A DNA stretch of 64,000 nt from Heyndrickxia acidicola. GTDB lineage: Bacteria > Bacillota > Bacilli > Bacillales > Bacillaceae_C. The stretch covers positions 186,001 through 250,000 of the forward strand of contig NZ_KV440953.1 of the NCBI RefSeq assembly GCF_001636425.1. Reading direction: 5' to 3'. A program made the position numbers and the translations under genes. Under the pieces are notes generated by a model. That model was not told the DNA's origin. It ran no database searches and saw only the letters and a list, made by a program, of their open reading frames with translations. Positions 27,636-39,006 of this stretch are shown one piece after another. How positions within the stretch are numbered: position 1 is the stretch's first letter; each line of letters begins with the position of its first letter.

Positions 27636-29180
27636 TTAAATAAATTTTTTTATGATCGGAATTCTTTTCAAATCATTCCGGTTTACTTGCTTTGTTATCA
27701 AGAGAAGCAAGAGGTAAAGAAGAGAAGTGATAATTAATCCTAATACGAGTCGAATATTTTCCGAATAGCTTTGAAACAAATGATTATAACACCAATGGCC
27801 GAGGAAACCCGATGCTAATGTAACAATAGTAAAGAGAATCAGGCTGGTTGCATCTATGGTGAATTGGATCCTTTTCATAACAGTTGCATAATGCAGCAGG
27901 GTGACCAACAGCATGCTGGTTACAATACCAAGTGCTGCACCATTTATCCCGAAATTGGGCTGTGAGGTTAATGAGAAAATGACGACCAGCTTGACAATGG
28001 CTCCAATCAGGCTGTTAATCATAGCTGCCTTTGCTAAATCAAGTGCCTGCAGGGTCGCCTGTAATGGTCCCTGATAATATTGAAAGATAAAAAATGGGGC
28101 CATAATTTTAATGAATTGGGCTCCGTCTGATGTTCCATACATGAAGGCCATAAGCGGTTCTGCAAATACATATAAAAGAATGACAGATATTCCTCCTGTA
28201 AGAAGAGAAAAACGAAGGGCCTGATTTAAACGAGATTCCACGAGCTTATGGTTCCTTTGGGCATTCGCTTCGCTAATAGCCGGTACAAGAGCAGTAGACA
28301 GGGATTGTGTGACAAACGATGGCAGCATGAGCAATGGAAGAGCAAACCCTGTCAGAGCTCCGTATTGTTTTGTGGCAATGCTTGCAGCTACCCCTGCAAT
28401 GGCAAGGCTTTTTGCAACGACAATCGGTTCGAGAAACCAGGAAGCATTTCCAATAAAACGGCTGCCAGTTGCCGGCAGTGCCACTCTGAAAAGTTCGTAA
28501 AGTGTTTCTTTTCCTGTTCGGACAGCCTGAAAAAATTTACTTCTTACTCTGAATTTCTTTTTCAGCTTAAACATGGTAAACATATAAAACAGTGAAGCAA
28601 GCTCGCCGAAAATGGAAGCAATCATGGCGCCTGCTGCAGCAAATTCAATTCCATAGGGGATGAAAGTTTTTGTCAAAATCGCTATCAGAAAGATGCGTAC
28701 AAGCTGTTCGATTACCTGTGATATAGCGAACGGTTTCATATTTTGCTTTCCTTGAAAATAGCCTCGGATAACTCCTGAAACCGCAACTATTGGGATGATG
28801 GGTGCTATGGCAATCAGCGGATAATATATTCTAGAATCAGTAAAAAGGGATTTGGTTAACAGAGGTGCAAACACGATAAGGGCAGGTGTCAGGATGGCAG
28901 AAAGGGTTACCGTAACTGCAAGAGACACTGTCATGATTTTTTTAATTTTAATACGGTCACCTGCCGCATTTGCTTCAGCGACAGATTTAGAGATAGCAAT
29001 AGGCAGTCCCAATTGTGTGATGGTAATGACGAGCATCAGTGTGGGAAACGCCATCATAAAGAGGCCTACCCCTTCAGGTCCAATAAAACGGGCGATTACA
29101 ATTCGGTTAACAAAGCCGAGGACCCTTGTCACGAGCCCAGCTGCCATGAGAATCATCGTCCCCCTCAGAAACTTTGACAT
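27636..29180 (-). CDS. spoVB: Stage V sporulation protein B (MOP-superfamily flippase)
   Basis: This is a 514-residue polytopic protein of the polysaccharide-exporter/MurJ-like superfamily with about 14 membrane segments. SpoVB is needed for spore cortex synthesis and is thought to move lipid-linked precursors across the membrane. It contains the family segments GFVNRIVIARFIGPEGVGL and GYFQGKQNMKPFAIS. It stands alone on the minus strand between yrbG and comN, the order seen in Bacillus subtilis. Confidence 0.9.
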   Translation of the reverse strand: MSKFLRGTMILMAAGLVTRVLGFVNRIVIARFIGPEGVGLFMMAFPTLMLVITITQLGLPIAISKSVAEANAAGDRIKIKKIMTVSLAVTVTLSAILTPALIVFAPLLTKSLFTDSRIYYPLIAIAPIIPIVAVSGVIRGYFQGKQNMKPFAISQVIEQLVRIFLIAILTKTFIPYGIEFAAAGAMIASIFGELASLFYMFTMFKLKKKFRVRSKFFQAVRTGKETLYELFRVALPATGSRFIGNASWFLEPIVVAKSLAIAGVAASIATKQYGALTGFALPLLMLPSFVTQSLSTALVPAISEANAQRNHKLVESRLNQALRFSLLTGGISVILLYVFAEPLMAFMYGTSDGAQFIKIMAPFFIFQYYQGPLQATLQALDLAKAAMINSLIGAIVKLVVIFSLTSQPNFGINGAALGIVTSMLLVTLLHYATVMKRIQFTIDATSLILFTIVTLASGFLGHWCYNHLFQSYSENIRLVLGLIITSLLYLLLLLITKQVNRNDLKRIPIIKKFI

Positions 29181-29285
29181 AATAATAACCTACCTTCTCA
29201 AAAAGGGTATCTTCATATACAATAAAAAGTATATGCACCGTAATGGACAAACCATGACAAGTTCATTTTGAAAGGAGCTAAAGGG

Positions 29286-29603
29286 TTGAAGGGACAGCGG
29301 TATTTTCATAAAAAGAATTTTGATTTGCTTTATCCAGCCCTGAAAAGCAAAGCTGAAGAGCTATCCATTTTAGGGTACGGGAAGGTGGAAGTAAGGGATA
29401 TCTGGAATTATTTCATAAAAAAAAGGTGGAAGAACCTAAAGGAGGACGTGCACATCTATGAGCTTGTTTCCGATATCCTTTCACTGAAAGCTGGTGATTA
29501 TATGAACTTTGCTACAGTGGAAGCTTACCGGTCGCCAAACTGGTTTGCTGATTTAGACAGCAATGAACTCGAAGCTCTGCTGAATCCTAAGAAAAAACGC
29601 TAA
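29286..29603 (+). CDS. comN: Post-transcriptional regulator ComN (YrzD)
   Basis: This is a small protein of about 105 residues carrying the ComN signature VEVRDIWNYFIKKRWK followed by LKEDVHIYELVSDILSL. In Bacillus subtilis ComN acts on comE mRNA and affects competence. TTG 29286 has AAAGGAG at 29271-29277 at normal spacing; an earlier in-frame TTG at 29268 overlaps that site. It lies between spoVB and secDF. Confidence 0.83.
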   Translation: MKGQRYFHKKNFDLLYPALKSKAEELSILGYGKVEVRDIWNYFIKKRWKNLKEDVHIYELVSDILSLKAGDYMNFATVEAYRSPNWFADLDSNELEALLNPKKKR

Positions 29604-29751
29604 TTTTGACTGTTTAAAAGATAAATTGACACTTTTTTTATTCTACCTCATAATAATGGTATTCTGTTGATTGCACGAAAAGGCATATCAACAATAATGA
29701 TTAAGTGGAATTATGTTTTGTTTTTTTAATTTTGCTAGGGGGATATACATA

Positions 29752-32016
29752 ATGGTAAAAAGAAGCCGGATCGTTGCCTTTTTCCTCATTGTTATACTGC
29801 TTGCAGGCGTATTTGGGGGAACGACCAAACAGATTGTGAACAAAATTAAGCTCGGCCTTGATTTACAAGGAGGTTTTGAGGTTTTATATGATGTCCAGCC
29901 TGCTGTTAAAGGCCAAAAAATCGATAGAGCCGCATTATCCAATACCGTGGACACTTTACAGCGCCGTGTAAATTCACTTGGTGTAAATGAACCTAATATT
30001 CAAATAGAGGGAAATAACCGCATCAGGGTTCAATTAGCGGGTGTCAAGAATCAAAATGAAGCAAGAAACATTCTTTCCACTCAAGCCAATCTCTCTTTTC
30101 GTGATGTGAACGATAAAGAATTAATGAATGGATCGGATCTGGTGCAAGGGAAGGCTAAGCAGTCCTTTACCCAGAATGGTGATCCTAACGTAGTTCTTCA
30201 GTTAAAAGACCGAAACAAGTTTAGGTCCGTAACGCAAAAAATCGTCAAAATGGCACCAAACAATAAATTAGTCATCTGGATGGACTTTGTTCCTGGAAAA
30301 GATTCTTATAAGAAAGAAGTGACCAAGAAAAATCCTAAATTCCTTTCAGATCCAAATGTAAACGAAGTATTTAATACAGATACGGTCACCATAGAAGGGA
30401 ATTTCAGTCTGAAAGAAGCTCAAAACCTTGCATCTTTATTAGATGCCGGTGCTCTACCCGTGAAACTGAAAGAAGTTTATTCCACTTCTGTTGGTGCAAA
30501 ATTCGGTGCAGAGGCACTTCATGATACCGTTACAGCCGGCATCGTCGGAATTGTTATCATCTTCCTGTTTATGATTGCCTACTACCGCTTGCCAGGACTG
30601 ATTGCTTCTGTGTCCTTGACCATTTATGTTTATTTAATTCTTTTGATCTTCTATTTAATCCATGGCGTTTTGACACTGCCGGGAATTGCCGCTCTGATTC
30701 TCGGGGTCGGGATGGCAGTCGATGCCAATATCATCACATATGAAAGAATTAAGGAAGAAATTAAAGTTGGAAAGTCGATTAACAGTGCGTTTAAAGCGGG
30801 TAATAAAACCTCTCTTATTGCCATTTTGGATGCAAACGTAACAACTCTTATTGCCGGTATTGTTCTTTTCATTTATGGGACAAGCTCTGTAAAGGGATTT
30901 GCAACATTATTGATCATCAGTATTCTTCTTAGCTTCTTAACAGCTGTGTACGGTTCAAGGATGCTGCTTGGTTTATGGGTAAACAGTAAGGCGCTTAAAA
31001 ACAAACCGGGCTGGTTTGGTGTGAAAAAATCAGCTATTCACAGCCTTTCTGAGAATTTTGATACTCTGGATCTGCCTACTAGATTTGATCGTTTTGATTT
31101 TGTGAAACACCGAAATATCTTTTTTGCCATCTCAGCAATTCTGGTTATTGCAGGCTTAATTATTTGCTTCGTTTTCAAGCTTAATCTTGGAACGGACTAT
31201 ACAAGCGGTACACGTGTACAGGTCAATTCTTCACAAACATTAACGAATGCCAAGCTTACATCAGACTTTAAAGCACTTGGCCTGCAGCCTGATGATATTG
31301 AGCTTGCAGGGAACCATAGCGACACAGGAGTTGTACGTTTAAAAGGCATGCTTTCGAAGAGTGATGTAGAGAAGGTGAACTCCCACTTTACCAGTGAGTA
31401 TGGAACAGAGCCTTCCATCAGTACCGTTTCACCTACGGTTGGAAAGGAATTGGCTAAAAACGCAATTTCTGCCCTTATCATCGCAGCTGTAGGTATTATT
31501 ATTTATGTCGCACTCCGTTTTGAAGTTTTAATGGGCTTAGCGACAATTGTAGCCCTGTTTTATGATGTGTTTTTCATTATCGCCATTTTCAGCTTAACAA
31601 GGCTTGAAGTGGATCTTAATTTCATTGCAGCCGTATTGACTATTGCAGGTTACTCCATTAATGATACGATCGTTACCTTCGACCGTATCCGGGAAAACCT
31701 AAGGAAGAAGGGACGGATTAAAACAGAAGATGAACTGGCAGATGTCGTAAATAAATCGATTCGCCAGACACTTACTCGTTCAGTCAATACTGTCCTGACG
31801 GTAGTCATCACAACACTGGCTATTCTGATTTTCGGAAGCAGTTCTCTTACGAATTTTGCTATTGCTTTGCTCATCGGGTTAATTTCTGGTACTTATTCGT
31901 CCATCTTTATTGCTTCGCAGCTTTGGTTTGTTTGGAAGCGAAAGCAGCTTAGAAAGAACGGACCGATAAAAACCGTTAAAGAAAAAAGAAAATGGTCAGA
32001 CGAGCCTCAAGTATAA
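29752..32016 (+). CDS. secDF: Fused protein-export membrane protein SecDF
   Basis: SecDF is a proton-driven RND-type partner of SecYEG that pulls proteins across the membrane. The 754-residue protein is a natural SecD-SecF fusion. The SecD half (about 1-425) starts with one membrane segment, a large outer domain and five more segments, including GVGMAVDANIITYERIKEE. The SecF half (about 445-740) contains TIAGYSINDTIVTFDRIREN. ATG 29752 follows TAGGGGG. A terminator closes the gene. Confidence 0.97.
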   Translation: MVKRSRIVAFFLIVILLAGVFGGTTKQIVNKIKLGLDLQGGFEVLYDVQPAVKGQKIDRAALSNTVDTLQRRVNSLGVNEPNIQIEGNNRIRVQLAGVKNQNEARNILSTQANLSFRDVNDKELMNGSDLVQGKAKQSFTQNGDPNVVLQLKDRNKFRSVTQKIVKMAPNNKLVIWMDFVPGKDSYKKEVTKKNPKFLSDPNVNEVFNTDTVTIEGNFSLKEAQNLASLLDAGALPVKLKEVYSTSVGAKFGAEALHDTVTAGIVGIVIIFLFMIAYYRLPGLIASVSLTIYVYLILLIFYLIHGVLTLPGIAALILGVGMAVDANIITYERIKEEIKVGKSINSAFKAGNKTSLIAILDANVTTLIAGIVLFIYGTSSVKGFATLLIISILLSFLTAVYGSRMLLGLWVNSKALKNKPGWFGVKKSAIHSLSENFDTLDLPTRFDRFDFVKHRNIFFAISAILVIAGLIICFVFKLNLGTDYTSGTRVQVNSSQTLTNAKLTSDFKALGLQPDDIELAGNHSDTGVVRLKGMLSKSDVEKVNSHFTSEYGTEPSISTVSPTVGKELAKNAISALIIAAVGIIIYVALRFEVLMGLATIVALFYDVFFIIAIFSLTRLEVDLNFIAAVLTIAGYSINDTIVTFDRIRENLRKKGRIKTEDELADVVNKSIRQTLTRSVNTVLTVVITTLAILIFGSSSLTNFAIALLIGLISGTYSSIFIASQLWFVWKRKQLRKNGPIKTVKEKRKWSDEPQV

Positions 32017-32027
32017 TGGATGTAAAG

Positions 32028-32059
32028 CCACAGATCTTAAAAATGATCTGTGGTTTTTT
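32028..32059 (+). terminator. Terminator after secDF
   Basis: CCACAGATC pairs with GATCTGTGG, followed by six T residues. Confidence 0.95.
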
Positions 32060-32065
32060 ATGGAT

Positions 32066-32125
32066 TTGTTAAATGAGATACGAGCAGTTTTCAACATAGA
32101 ATTTTACCGATTATTGCTCTGTTGA
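32066..32125 (+). repeat. R2 repeat fragment (right part)
   Basis: GATTTGTTAAATGAG, ACGAGCAGTTTTCAACATAG and ATTTTACCGATTA follow the right portion of the R2 element at 16428-16560 with substitutions. The remaining bases up to yrvD hold no recognisable gene. Confidence 0.4.
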
Positions 32126-32306
32126 AAGGATTAGGATTTTAATAAGAGGATTATTATACATCATTGGAGGGTATATATTAAAAATGTTTCTACTCTAAAG
32201 GCAGCTGTGTGCAGGGGAACGTACCTTTGCATAAGATTTCAAAGTGAGTGGAATTTTACAAATAATAATGGATTTGAGCTGCATTTGATAAAGGGAGTGT
32301 GTTAGT

Positions 32307-32660
32307 GTGAGAATCCAATGGTCTATTTTTCTTGGAATTGTCTTTGCTTTTTTAATTGCTATTTTTGCGGTCATAAATGTAGATTCAGTAAAGGTCCATT
32401 ATTTATTTGGAACAGCCCAATGGCCTTTGGTTTTAGTTATACTGGGTTCTGTTGTGACAGGAGCAATCATTATAGGGGCTGTTGGGTTTGTGAAAATGTA
32501 TTCTTTAAGGCTTCAAAATAAACGGCTTGAAGAAGAACTCAAACAACTGCGGACCAGAGTCGGTTTGCCAGGAAAGAAGCCTGAAACTGATATGGAGGAA
32601 AGCTCATTTCAAAAAACAGTACCAGATTCGCCAGATACGCCTGATTCCCCAGCACATTAA
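32307..32660 (+). CDS. yrvD: LapA-domain membrane protein (YrvD)
   Basis: This 117-residue protein has two membrane segments (about 5-25 and 39-62) followed by a short coiled coil (LQNKRLEEELKQLRTRVG) and an acidic Pro/Asp tail. This is the LapA/DUF1049 architecture. Its role in Bacillus is not known. The start is GTG. The gene sits just ahead of recJ but is separated from it by a terminator and an R1 copy. Confidence 0.8.
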   Translation: MRIQWSIFLGIVFAFLIAIFAVINVDSVKVHYLFGTAQWPLVLVILGSVVTGAIIIGAVGFVKMYSLRLQNKRLEEELKQLRTRVGLPGKKPETDMEESSFQKTVPDSPDTPDSPAH

Positions 32661-32692
32661 GACGGAGCAAAGCCCCCTTGCTTCGTCTTTTT
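32661..32692 (+). terminator. Terminator after yrvD
   Basis: GACGGAGCAA pairs (one G-T) with TTGCTTCGTC and is followed by five T residues. Confidence 0.85.
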
Positions 32693-32702
32693 CAATTGTA
32701 TA

Positions 32703-32862
32703 GGCTCTTTTCTAAAAAATTGTTGCTATTTGGCACAAAACTGATTTTAAAAAACAAAGTACCGTATTAAAACTTTTGTACAGTATACGAAAAGATGCCG
32801 AGAAGACCGACAATATACGGATTGATCTTTGTTCTTAAGCACCGTTCTATGCGAAAACAGCC
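32703..32862 (+). repeat. MITE-like repeat R1, copy D
   Basis: The segment runs from GGCTCTTTTCTAAAAAATTG to ATGCGAAAACAGCC and is colinear with copy A. The flanking 8-mers ATTGTATA and ATTAGATA match at six positions, as expected of an aged target duplication. Confidence 0.8.
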
Positions 32863-32927
32863 ATTAGATAAGAAGATGACAGTTGAACATGAACCATGTA
32901 TAATGGAGAGGTTGAAGAGGTGGGCAT

Positions 32928-35288
32928 ATGTTAAAGTCAAAAACCCGTTGGAAAGTTACAGAAGCTGAATCCAGCGCCTTGGAAGAATTGGCTGCAAAGG
33001 TAAATATCACTCCGTTGGTTGCAGGTTTATTAATAAACCGCGGCATAACAGACCCTGAGGCCGCACGGGCTTTTTTATTTGATCAGAAAAAAGAATTTCA
33101 TGATCCTTTTTTGCTTCAAGACATGAAGGAAGCAGTTGAAAGAATAAAATTTGCTATTGAAAAAAAAGAACCCATCCTTGTTTTTGGGGATTATGATGCG
33201 GATGGTGTCAGCAGTACTACTGTTCTGATGAGTGTGTTGACAGATTTAGGTGCAGACACAGAGTTCTACATACCAAATCGTTTCACCGAAGGGTATGGGC
33301 CGAATGAACCTGCTTTCCGCCATGCAGCAGAATCTGGAAAAAAACTGATTATCACTGTCGACACAGGTATTGCTGCCGTCCACGAAGCGCAAGTAGCCAA
33401 GGAACTGGGAATGGATCTAATTATTACAGATCACCATGAACCGGGGCCGGTGCTCCCGGAAGCTCTTGCAATTGTACATCCAAAGCATCCTGAAGGCCGT
33501 TATCCCTTTCATGAATTGGCTGGAGTGGGTGTTGCCTTTAAGCTGGCGCATGCTTTGTACGGATTTGTTCCTGACCATCTTCTGGATGTCGTGACCATTG
33601 GGACAGTTGCAGATCTTGTCCCATTAATCGGTGAAAATCGAACATTGGTTAAGGCGGGATTAAAGCAGCTTGCCAAAACAGAGCGACCTGGTATTCAGGC
33701 TTTATGCAAGGTTACTGGAACAGAGCTGACGGAAGTCAGCGAGGAAACGATTGGATTCGTTCTAGCTCCCCGCCTGAATGCAGCCGGAAGGCTGGATAGT
33801 GCGGATCCTGCAGTCGAATTATTGATGAGTACAGATATGGAAGATGCTGTTGAATTAGCAAAGCAAATTGATGCCATGAATAAGGAAAGGCAAGCCATTG
33901 TCAATGATATGACAACGGAAGCAATTGAAATGGTTGAAAGCCAATACCCCACTGACCAAAACAGAGTACTTGTCATTGGCAAGGAAGGGTGGAATCCCGG
34001 GGTAGTTGGAATTGTTGCCTCCAGACTGGTTGAGAAATTCTACCGGCCCACTATTGTATTAAGCTTTGATTTAGAATTGAATAAAGCAAAAGGGTCTGCG
34101 AGAAGCATTGCAGGTTTTAATTTATTTGAGCATTTAAGTACTTGCCGCGAGCTCCTTCCTCATTTTGGAGGACATCCAATGGCAGCCGGTATGACTTTGT
34201 CTATAGATGATGTTGAAGAATTAAGGAATCGCATGAATAAGATTGCCTTTGAAGTATTGAAGAAAGAAGATTTGATTCCGGTCACTGAAATAGACGCGGT
34301 AATAAAGCTCGAAGACATTCATTTAGAGGCTTTACGGGAACTGGATATGCTTGCTCCATATGGAACAGCCAACCCTAAACCAAAGGTCGTCATTGAAAGG
34401 GTGCCAATTAAACAATTAAGGAAAATTGGCGCGGGTGATAAACATTTGAAAGTGAGCTTTGGTCAGGACGGCGCGATATTGGATGGAATAGGCTTTGGCA
34501 TGGGGGAGTTCGCAGATCATATCTCTCCGATTTCTGAAGCTTCCGTTATGGGGGAGCTTGCTATTAATGAGTGGAATAATATCCGGAAACCCCAAATCTT
34601 TATGAAGGATATAACGGTGCAGGATTGGCAGCTCTTTGATATACGAGGCATAAAGCAATGGAAAAAATGGGTTTCAACCATTCCAAAAACAGAAAGCCAA
34701 TTTATCCTGTTTCAGGAACGTTCATTGGAGACATTCAAGCAGGCACTGGAGGGCTTTCCGTTTTACCATATTCGGGACAAGGACGAAGCAAGTAAGCACG
34801 ACATTGACGGCAAAGCAATCGTCCTTTTTGATTTGCCTTCAGATGAATCGCTTCTTCACCTTTTGGTAAAGGGGAAAAAACCAGAACGGATTTATGCCTT
34901 TTTTCATCATGAACAGGATCACTTTTTCAGTACATTTCCTACAAGAGAGCATTTCAAATGGTATTATGGCTTTCTCGCTAAACGGAAATCGTTTGACCTG
35001 ATTCGTTATGGAGATCAGCTGGCTGCTTATAAAGGATGGTCTCGTGAAACGGTAGATTTTATTTCACAGGTGTTTTTTGAACTAGATTTTGTTACAATAA
35101 AGGATGGGCTTATTTCAATTCATCCTGTAAAATCAAAACGGGATTTGTCTGAATCGACTGCATATCAAAAAAAAGAAGCACAATTTAAACTAGAAAATGA
35201 ATTATTATATTCATCTTATCAAGATTTAAAAAGATGGTTTGATGAAAGGATTCAATGGTCTGTTAAACATGAGGAGGAAGTAAGATAA
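32928..35288 (+). CDS. recJ: Single-stranded-DNA-specific exonuclease RecJ
   Basis: RecJ is the 5'-3' exonuclease that prepares ends for recombination and repair. The 786-residue length equals the Bacillus form. The DHH-family metal motifs are present: DYDADGVSS (88-96), DTGIA, TDHHEPG, and the DHHA1 glycine cluster [10 protein letters not shown] long C-terminal extension (after about residue 570) is typical of Bacilli. Its stop overlaps the apt start by one base (TAATG). Confidence 0.95.
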   Translation: MLKSKTRWKVTEAESSALEELAAKVNITPLVAGLLINRGITDPEAARAFLFDQKKEFHDPFLLQDMKEAVERIKFAIEKKEPILVFGDYDADGVSSTTVLMSVLTDLGADTEFYIPNRFTEGYGPNEPAFRHAAESGKKLIITVDTGIAAVHEAQVAKELGMDLIITDHHEPGPVLPEALAIVHPKHPEGRYPFHELAGVGVAFKLAHALYGFVPDHLLDVVTIGTVADLVPLIGENRTLVKAGLKQLAKTERPGIQALCKVTGTELTEVSEETIGFVLAPRLNAAGRLDSADPAVELLMSTDMEDAVELAKQIDAMNKERQAIVNDMTTEAIEMVESQYPTDQNRVLVIGKEGWNPGVVGIVASRLVEKFYRPTIVLSFDLELNKAKGSARSIAGFNLFEHLSTCRELLPHFGGHPMAAGMTLSIDDVEELRNRMNKIAFEVLKKEDLIPVTEIDAVIKLEDIHLEALRELDMLAPYGTANPKPKVVIERVPIKQLRKIGAGDKHLKVSFGQDGAILDGIGFGMGEFADHISPISEASVMGELAINEWNNIRKPQIFMKDITVQDWQLFDIRGIKQWKKWVSTIPKTESQFILFQERSLETFKQALEGFPFYHIRDKDEASKHDIDGKAIVLFDLPSDESLLHLLVKGKKPERIYAFFHHEQDHFFSTFPTREHFKWYYGFLAKRKSFDLIRYGDQLAAYKGWSRETVDFISQVFFELDFVTIKDGLISIHPVKSKRDLSESTAYQKKEAQFKLENELLYSSYQDLKRWFDERIQWSVKHEEEVR

Positions 35289-35800
35289 TGGATTTAAAGA
35301 AATATATTACAATTGTTCCAGATTGGCCAAAAGAAGGCATTATTTTTAAGGATATCACAACATTAATGGATAACGGTGATGCATACCGTTATGCAACAGA
35401 CCAAATTGTTGAATATGCGAAAGAAAAAGAAATTGATCTTGTTGTTGGACCTGAAGCACGAGGCTTTATCATTGGGTGCCCGGTTGCTTACGCACTTGGT
35501 GTTGGTTTTGCACCAGTCCGTAAAGAAGGAAAGCTGCCTAGAGAAACCATTAAAGTACAATATGGCCTTGAATACGGAAGCGATGTCTTAACAATTCATA
35601 AAGATGCAATAAAGCCTGGTCAGCGCGTTCTTATAACAGATGACCTATTAGCGACAGGCGGAACAATTGAAGCCACTATCCAGCTTGTTGAAGAGCTTGG
35701 CGGAGTGGTAGCAGGTATCGCGTTCCTAATCGAGCTTGAGGAGCTTAACGGCAAGGATAAGCTGAAGGGCTACGATGTTCTGACTTTAATGACATTTTAA
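35288..35800 (+). CDS. apt: Adenine phosphoribosyltransferase
   Basis: Apt salvages adenine to AMP using PRPP. The 170-residue protein has the PRPP loop [13 protein letters not shown] and the substrate region [18 protein letters not shown]. It is translationally coupled to recJ (TAATG) with GAGGAAG upstream. A strong terminator ends the recJ-apt unit; relA follows separately. Confidence 0.97.
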   Translation: MDLKKYITIVPDWPKEGIIFKDITTLMDNGDAYRYATDQIVEYAKEKEIDLVVGPEARGFIIGCPVAYALGVGFAPVRKEGKLPRETIKVQYGLEYGSDVLTIHKDAIKPGQRVLITDDLLATGGTIEATIQLVEELGGVVAGIAFLIELEELNGKDKLKGYDVLTLMTF

Positions 35801-35826
35801 TGCGTACTCTTGATGCTTGCCAGGTA

Positions 35827-35863
35827 TGTAAAAAAGAAGCACTCTCCTAGAGTGCTTTTTTAC
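35827..35863. terminator. Terminator after apt
   Basis: TGTAAAAAA, AAGCACTC and their complements GAGTGCTT and TTTTTTACA form a near-perfect hairpin that could work in either direction. Confidence 0.92.
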
Positions 35864-35935
35864 ATAGCATCTATCGCCTGCTTTTTCGTGAAATGGGGAC
35901 CCGGCATGAACTGGACTAAGCATTTGGATTGTTAA

Positions 35936-36083
35936 GGCTGGCATAGATTGTAGCTTTATGTATATTGGATGATTCCGTATGTTGTCTGTCATTGTGGCAT
36001 CTTTTCGTAAGCTATTCAAAAGTATTAAACTGAACCTGGATTTTTAATCATTTTTTCTAGCAACAAAGATTACGAAAAGAGCC
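35936..36083 (-). repeat. MITE-like repeat R1, copy E
   Basis: This reverse-orientation copy runs from GGCTGGCATAGATTG (lacking the internal TTTTC block of the end) through CCGTATGTTGTCTGTC to ATTACGAAAAGAGCC. The flanking 8-mers do not match, so the duplication has been lost. The rest of the gap before relA is AT-rich without a visible gene. Confidence 0.75.
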
Positions 36084-36259
36084 TTTTTTTATAAGCTTAT
36101 TGTTTTTTTGCTCCTATATATTCCAGATTTCGGAAGAATAAGGCGCAAAAAATAAAAAATTGGCGAATTACTTTACATTAATGAGATTTTTTTCGATAAT
36201 AAAGTCAATCATTATTAAATGTATCTAACCATTAAACTCAATTAAAGGTGATCATATAT

Positions 36260-38449
36260 ATGGCGAAAGACCAAATCCTAACCGCCGAACAAGTCATAGA
36301 GCGTACAACTGAATATTTAAATACAGAGCATGTTACCATGGTGCGGCATGCATATGAGTTTGCCAGGGATGCCCATAAAGAGCAATTTCGTAAGTCCGGT
36401 GAGCCCTATATTATCCATCCCATTCAGGTAGCTGGTATTTTGGCTGATTTGGAGATGGATCCTTCCACGGTTGCGGCAGGATTCCTTCATGACGTAGTGG
36501 AAGATACGCCTGTAACCCTGGACCAGCTGAGAGAAGCCTTCAATGATGAAGTAGCAATGCTTGTAGATGGAGTTACAAAGCTTGGCAAGATTAAATATAA
36601 GTCACACGAAGAGCAGCAGGCCGAAAATCACAGAAAAATGTTTGTGGCAATGGCCCAGGATATTCGTGTCATTTTGATTAAGCTTGCGGACCGTTTGCAT
36701 AATATGAGAACGCTGAAGCATCTTCCATTGGAAAAACAGAGGCGGATTGCCAATGAAACACTTGAAATCTTCGCTCCTCTAGCCCATCGTCTCGGAATTT
36801 CCAAGATTAAATGGGAACTGGAGGATACTGCATTACGCTATTTAAATCCCCAGCAATATTACCGGATCGTCAACCTGATGAAACGGAAAAGAGCAGAACG
36901 GGAAGAGTATCTTGATAATGTAGTGGACGAAGTAAAAGAACGGCTTCAGGAAGTTACAATTAAATCCGATATTTCAGGCAGACCAAAGCATATTTATTCT
37001 ATTTATCGCAAAATGGCCCTTCAGCATAAACAATTCAACGAAATTTATGATCTGCTTGCTGTAAGGATTGTGGTAAACAGTATTAAAGACTGCTATGCGG
37101 TTCTCGGAATTATTCATACATGCTGGAAACCGATGCCCGGCCGATTCAAAGATTATATTGCCATGCCAAAGCCCAACATGTATCAATCTCTTCACACTAC
37201 GGTAATCGGCCCTAAGGGAGATCCTTTAGAGGTCCAAATCCGGACTATCGAAATGCACCGTATAGCTGAATACGGGGTAGCGGCCCACTGGGCATATAAA
37301 GAGGGAAAAGCCGTAAACCAAAAGGCTTCCTTTGAGAAAAAGCTGTCTTGGTTTAGAGAAATACTTGAATTTCAAAATGAATCCGCAAATGCCGAAGAAT
37401 TCATGGAATCCCTTAAATTTGATCTATTTTCTGATATGGTATTCGTTTTTACGCCAAAAGGAGATGTTATTGAACTTCCTTCCGGCTCTGTACCGATTGA
37501 TTTTGCATACCGAATCCACTCGGAAATAGGAAACAAGACCATTGGGGCCAAGGTCAATGGCAAAATGGTAACGCTGGATTACCAGCTGAAGACGGGGGAT
37601 ATCATAGAAATTTTGACCTCCAAGCATTCCTATGGACCAAGCCAGGATTGGATAAAGCTTGCAAAAACGTCACAGGCAAAAAACAAAATCAGGCAATTTT
37701 ATAAACGTCAGAGGAAAGAAGAAAACATTACAAAAGGCCGCGAATTGGTAGAAAAAGAAATCAAGGCGATGGAATTTGACCTGAAGGAAATTCTGACACC
37801 TGATAACATTAAAAGAGTAGCGGAAAAGTTTAATTTTGCCAATGAGGATGATATGTATGCAGCGGTTGGATATAATGGCATCACTGCTGCACAGGTGGCT
37901 AACCGTTTAACGGAAAAATGGCGTCGTCTCCGTGACCAGGAAGAAGCGGTAAAAGAAATTGTCACCGAAATGAAATCGCCATCCAAACCAAAAAAACGGG
38001 ATTCTGGGGTGACAGTAAAAGGGATTGATAATTTATTAATCCGTTTATCAAGATGCTGCAATCCTGTTCCTGGTGATGAAATTGTCGGCTTTATCACAAA
38101 AGGAAGAGGTGTATCGGTTCACAGGGCGGACTGCCCTAATGTAAACTCTGACGATTTGCAAAACAGGCTTATTGAAGTAGAATGGGAGTCTGATTCTACA
38201 GACCGCAAGGAATATAACGTGGATATTGAAATCTCTGGATATGACCGAAGAGGTTTGCTGAATGAAGTGCTTCAAGCGGTTAATGAGACAAAGACGAACA
38301 TCAATGCAGTAAGCGGGCGCTCAGACCGCAGTAAAATGGCTACCATTATTATGACCATTGCGATTCGCAATATCAGCCATCTTCATCGAGTGGTAGACCG
38401 GATTAAGCAAATCCCGGATATTTATTCGGTAAGACGTATTATGAGCTAA
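36260..38449 (+). CDS. relA: Bifunctional (p)ppGpp synthetase/hydrolase RelA (Rel)
   Basis: This is the main stringent-response enzyme. The 729-residue protein has an intact hydrolase HD domain (HPIQ near 53, HDVVEDT at 77-83). The synthetase domain shows [20 protein letters not shown], with the RxKD form of bifunctional Rel enzymes, and EVQIRT. The TGS domain ([16 protein letters not shown]), the zinc-finger/RIS region around RCCNPVPGD and a C-terminal ACT domain follow. ATG 36260 follows AAAGGTGATC. dtd follows after 14 bp. Confidence 0.97.
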   Translation: MAKDQILTAEQVIERTTEYLNTEHVTMVRHAYEFARDAHKEQFRKSGEPYIIHPIQVAGILADLEMDPSTVAAGFLHDVVEDTPVTLDQLREAFNDEVAMLVDGVTKLGKIKYKSHEEQQAENHRKMFVAMAQDIRVILIKLADRLHNMRTLKHLPLEKQRRIANETLEIFAPLAHRLGISKIKWELEDTALRYLNPQQYYRIVNLMKRKRAEREEYLDNVVDEVKERLQEVTIKSDISGRPKHIYSIYRKMALQHKQFNEIYDLLAVRIVVNSIKDCYAVLGIIHTCWKPMPGRFKDYIAMPKPNMYQSLHTTVIGPKGDPLEVQIRTIEMHRIAEYGVAAHWAYKEGKAVNQKASFEKKLSWFREILEFQNESANAEEFMESLKFDLFSDMVFVFTPKGDVIELPSGSVPIDFAYRIHSEIGNKTIGAKVNGKMVTLDYQLKTGDIIEILTSKHSYGPSQDWIKLAKTSQAKNKIRQFYKRQRKEENITKGRELVEKEIKAMEFDLKEILTPDNIKRVAEKFNFANEDDMYAAVGYNGITAAQVANRLTEKWRRLRDQEEAVKEIVTEMKSPSKPKKRDSGVTVKGIDNLLIRLSRCCNPVPGDEIVGFITKGRGVSVHRADCPNVNSDDLQNRLIEVEWESDSTDRKEYNVDIEISGYDRRGLLNEVLQAVNETKTNINAVSGRSDRSKMATIIMTIAIRNISHLHRVVDRIKQIPDIYSVRRIMS

Positions 38450-38463
38450 AGGAGTTACTTGCA

Positions 38464-38913
38464 ATGAAAGTGGTTTTACAGCGAAGCAAAGAGGCGAAGG
38501 TAGAGGTTGCTGACAGTGTTGTCGGTAAAATCACCAAGGGTTTTGTCCTGTTAGTGGGCGTAACTCATGAGGATACGGAAGAAGATGCAGCCTATCTTGC
38601 AGAAAAAATTGTTCACCTTCGGGTATTTGAAGATGAAAACGAAAAGATGAATTATTCTTTAAAAGATGTCTCTGGGGAAATTCTCTCTGTGTCTCAGTTT
38701 ACGTTGTACGGAGACACACGTAAGGGCAGGCGTCCAAATTTTATGAATGCAGCAAAGCCTGACCATGCTCTTTCAATTTATAATCGATTTAATGAATTGT
38801 TAAGCGAGCAAGGCATCCACGTGGAAACAGGAGAATTTGGCGCTATGATGGATGTTTCCCTTATAAATGACGGTCCGGTGACATTGATTATGGAAAGCAA
38901 AAAAGAGAGCTGA
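38464..38913 (+). CDS. dtd: D-aminoacyl-tRNA deacylase
   Basis: Dtd hydrolyses D-amino acids and glycine wrongly attached to tRNA. The 149-residue protein has the active-site [17 protein letters not shown] and the cross-subunit GPVTL motif (Gly-cisPro region). It is downstream of relA with AAAGGAG upstream of its ATG. Its stop codon lies within the 5' arm of the terminator hairpin. Confidence 0.96.
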   Translation: MKVVLQRSKEAKVEVADSVVGKITKGFVLLVGVTHEDTEEDAAYLAEKIVHLRVFEDENEKMNYSLKDVSGEILSVSQFTLYGDTRKGRRPNFMNAAKPDHALSIYNRFNELLSEQGIHVETGEFGAMMDVSLINDGPVTLIMESKKES

Positions 38914-38932
38914 AAATTCAGCTCTCTTTTTT
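38901..38932 (+). terminator. Terminator of relA-dtd
   Basis: AAGAGAGCTGAA pairs with TTCAGCTCTCTT around a very short loop, followed by T residues; the dtd stop codon is part of the stem. Confidence 0.92.
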
Positions 38933-39006
38933 GATACATATAAAATGTTATATTAAGTTAATTATGTAACCAAAGAAGTCTCTGGCTAGCTATAGTTGAA
39001 GGGTTA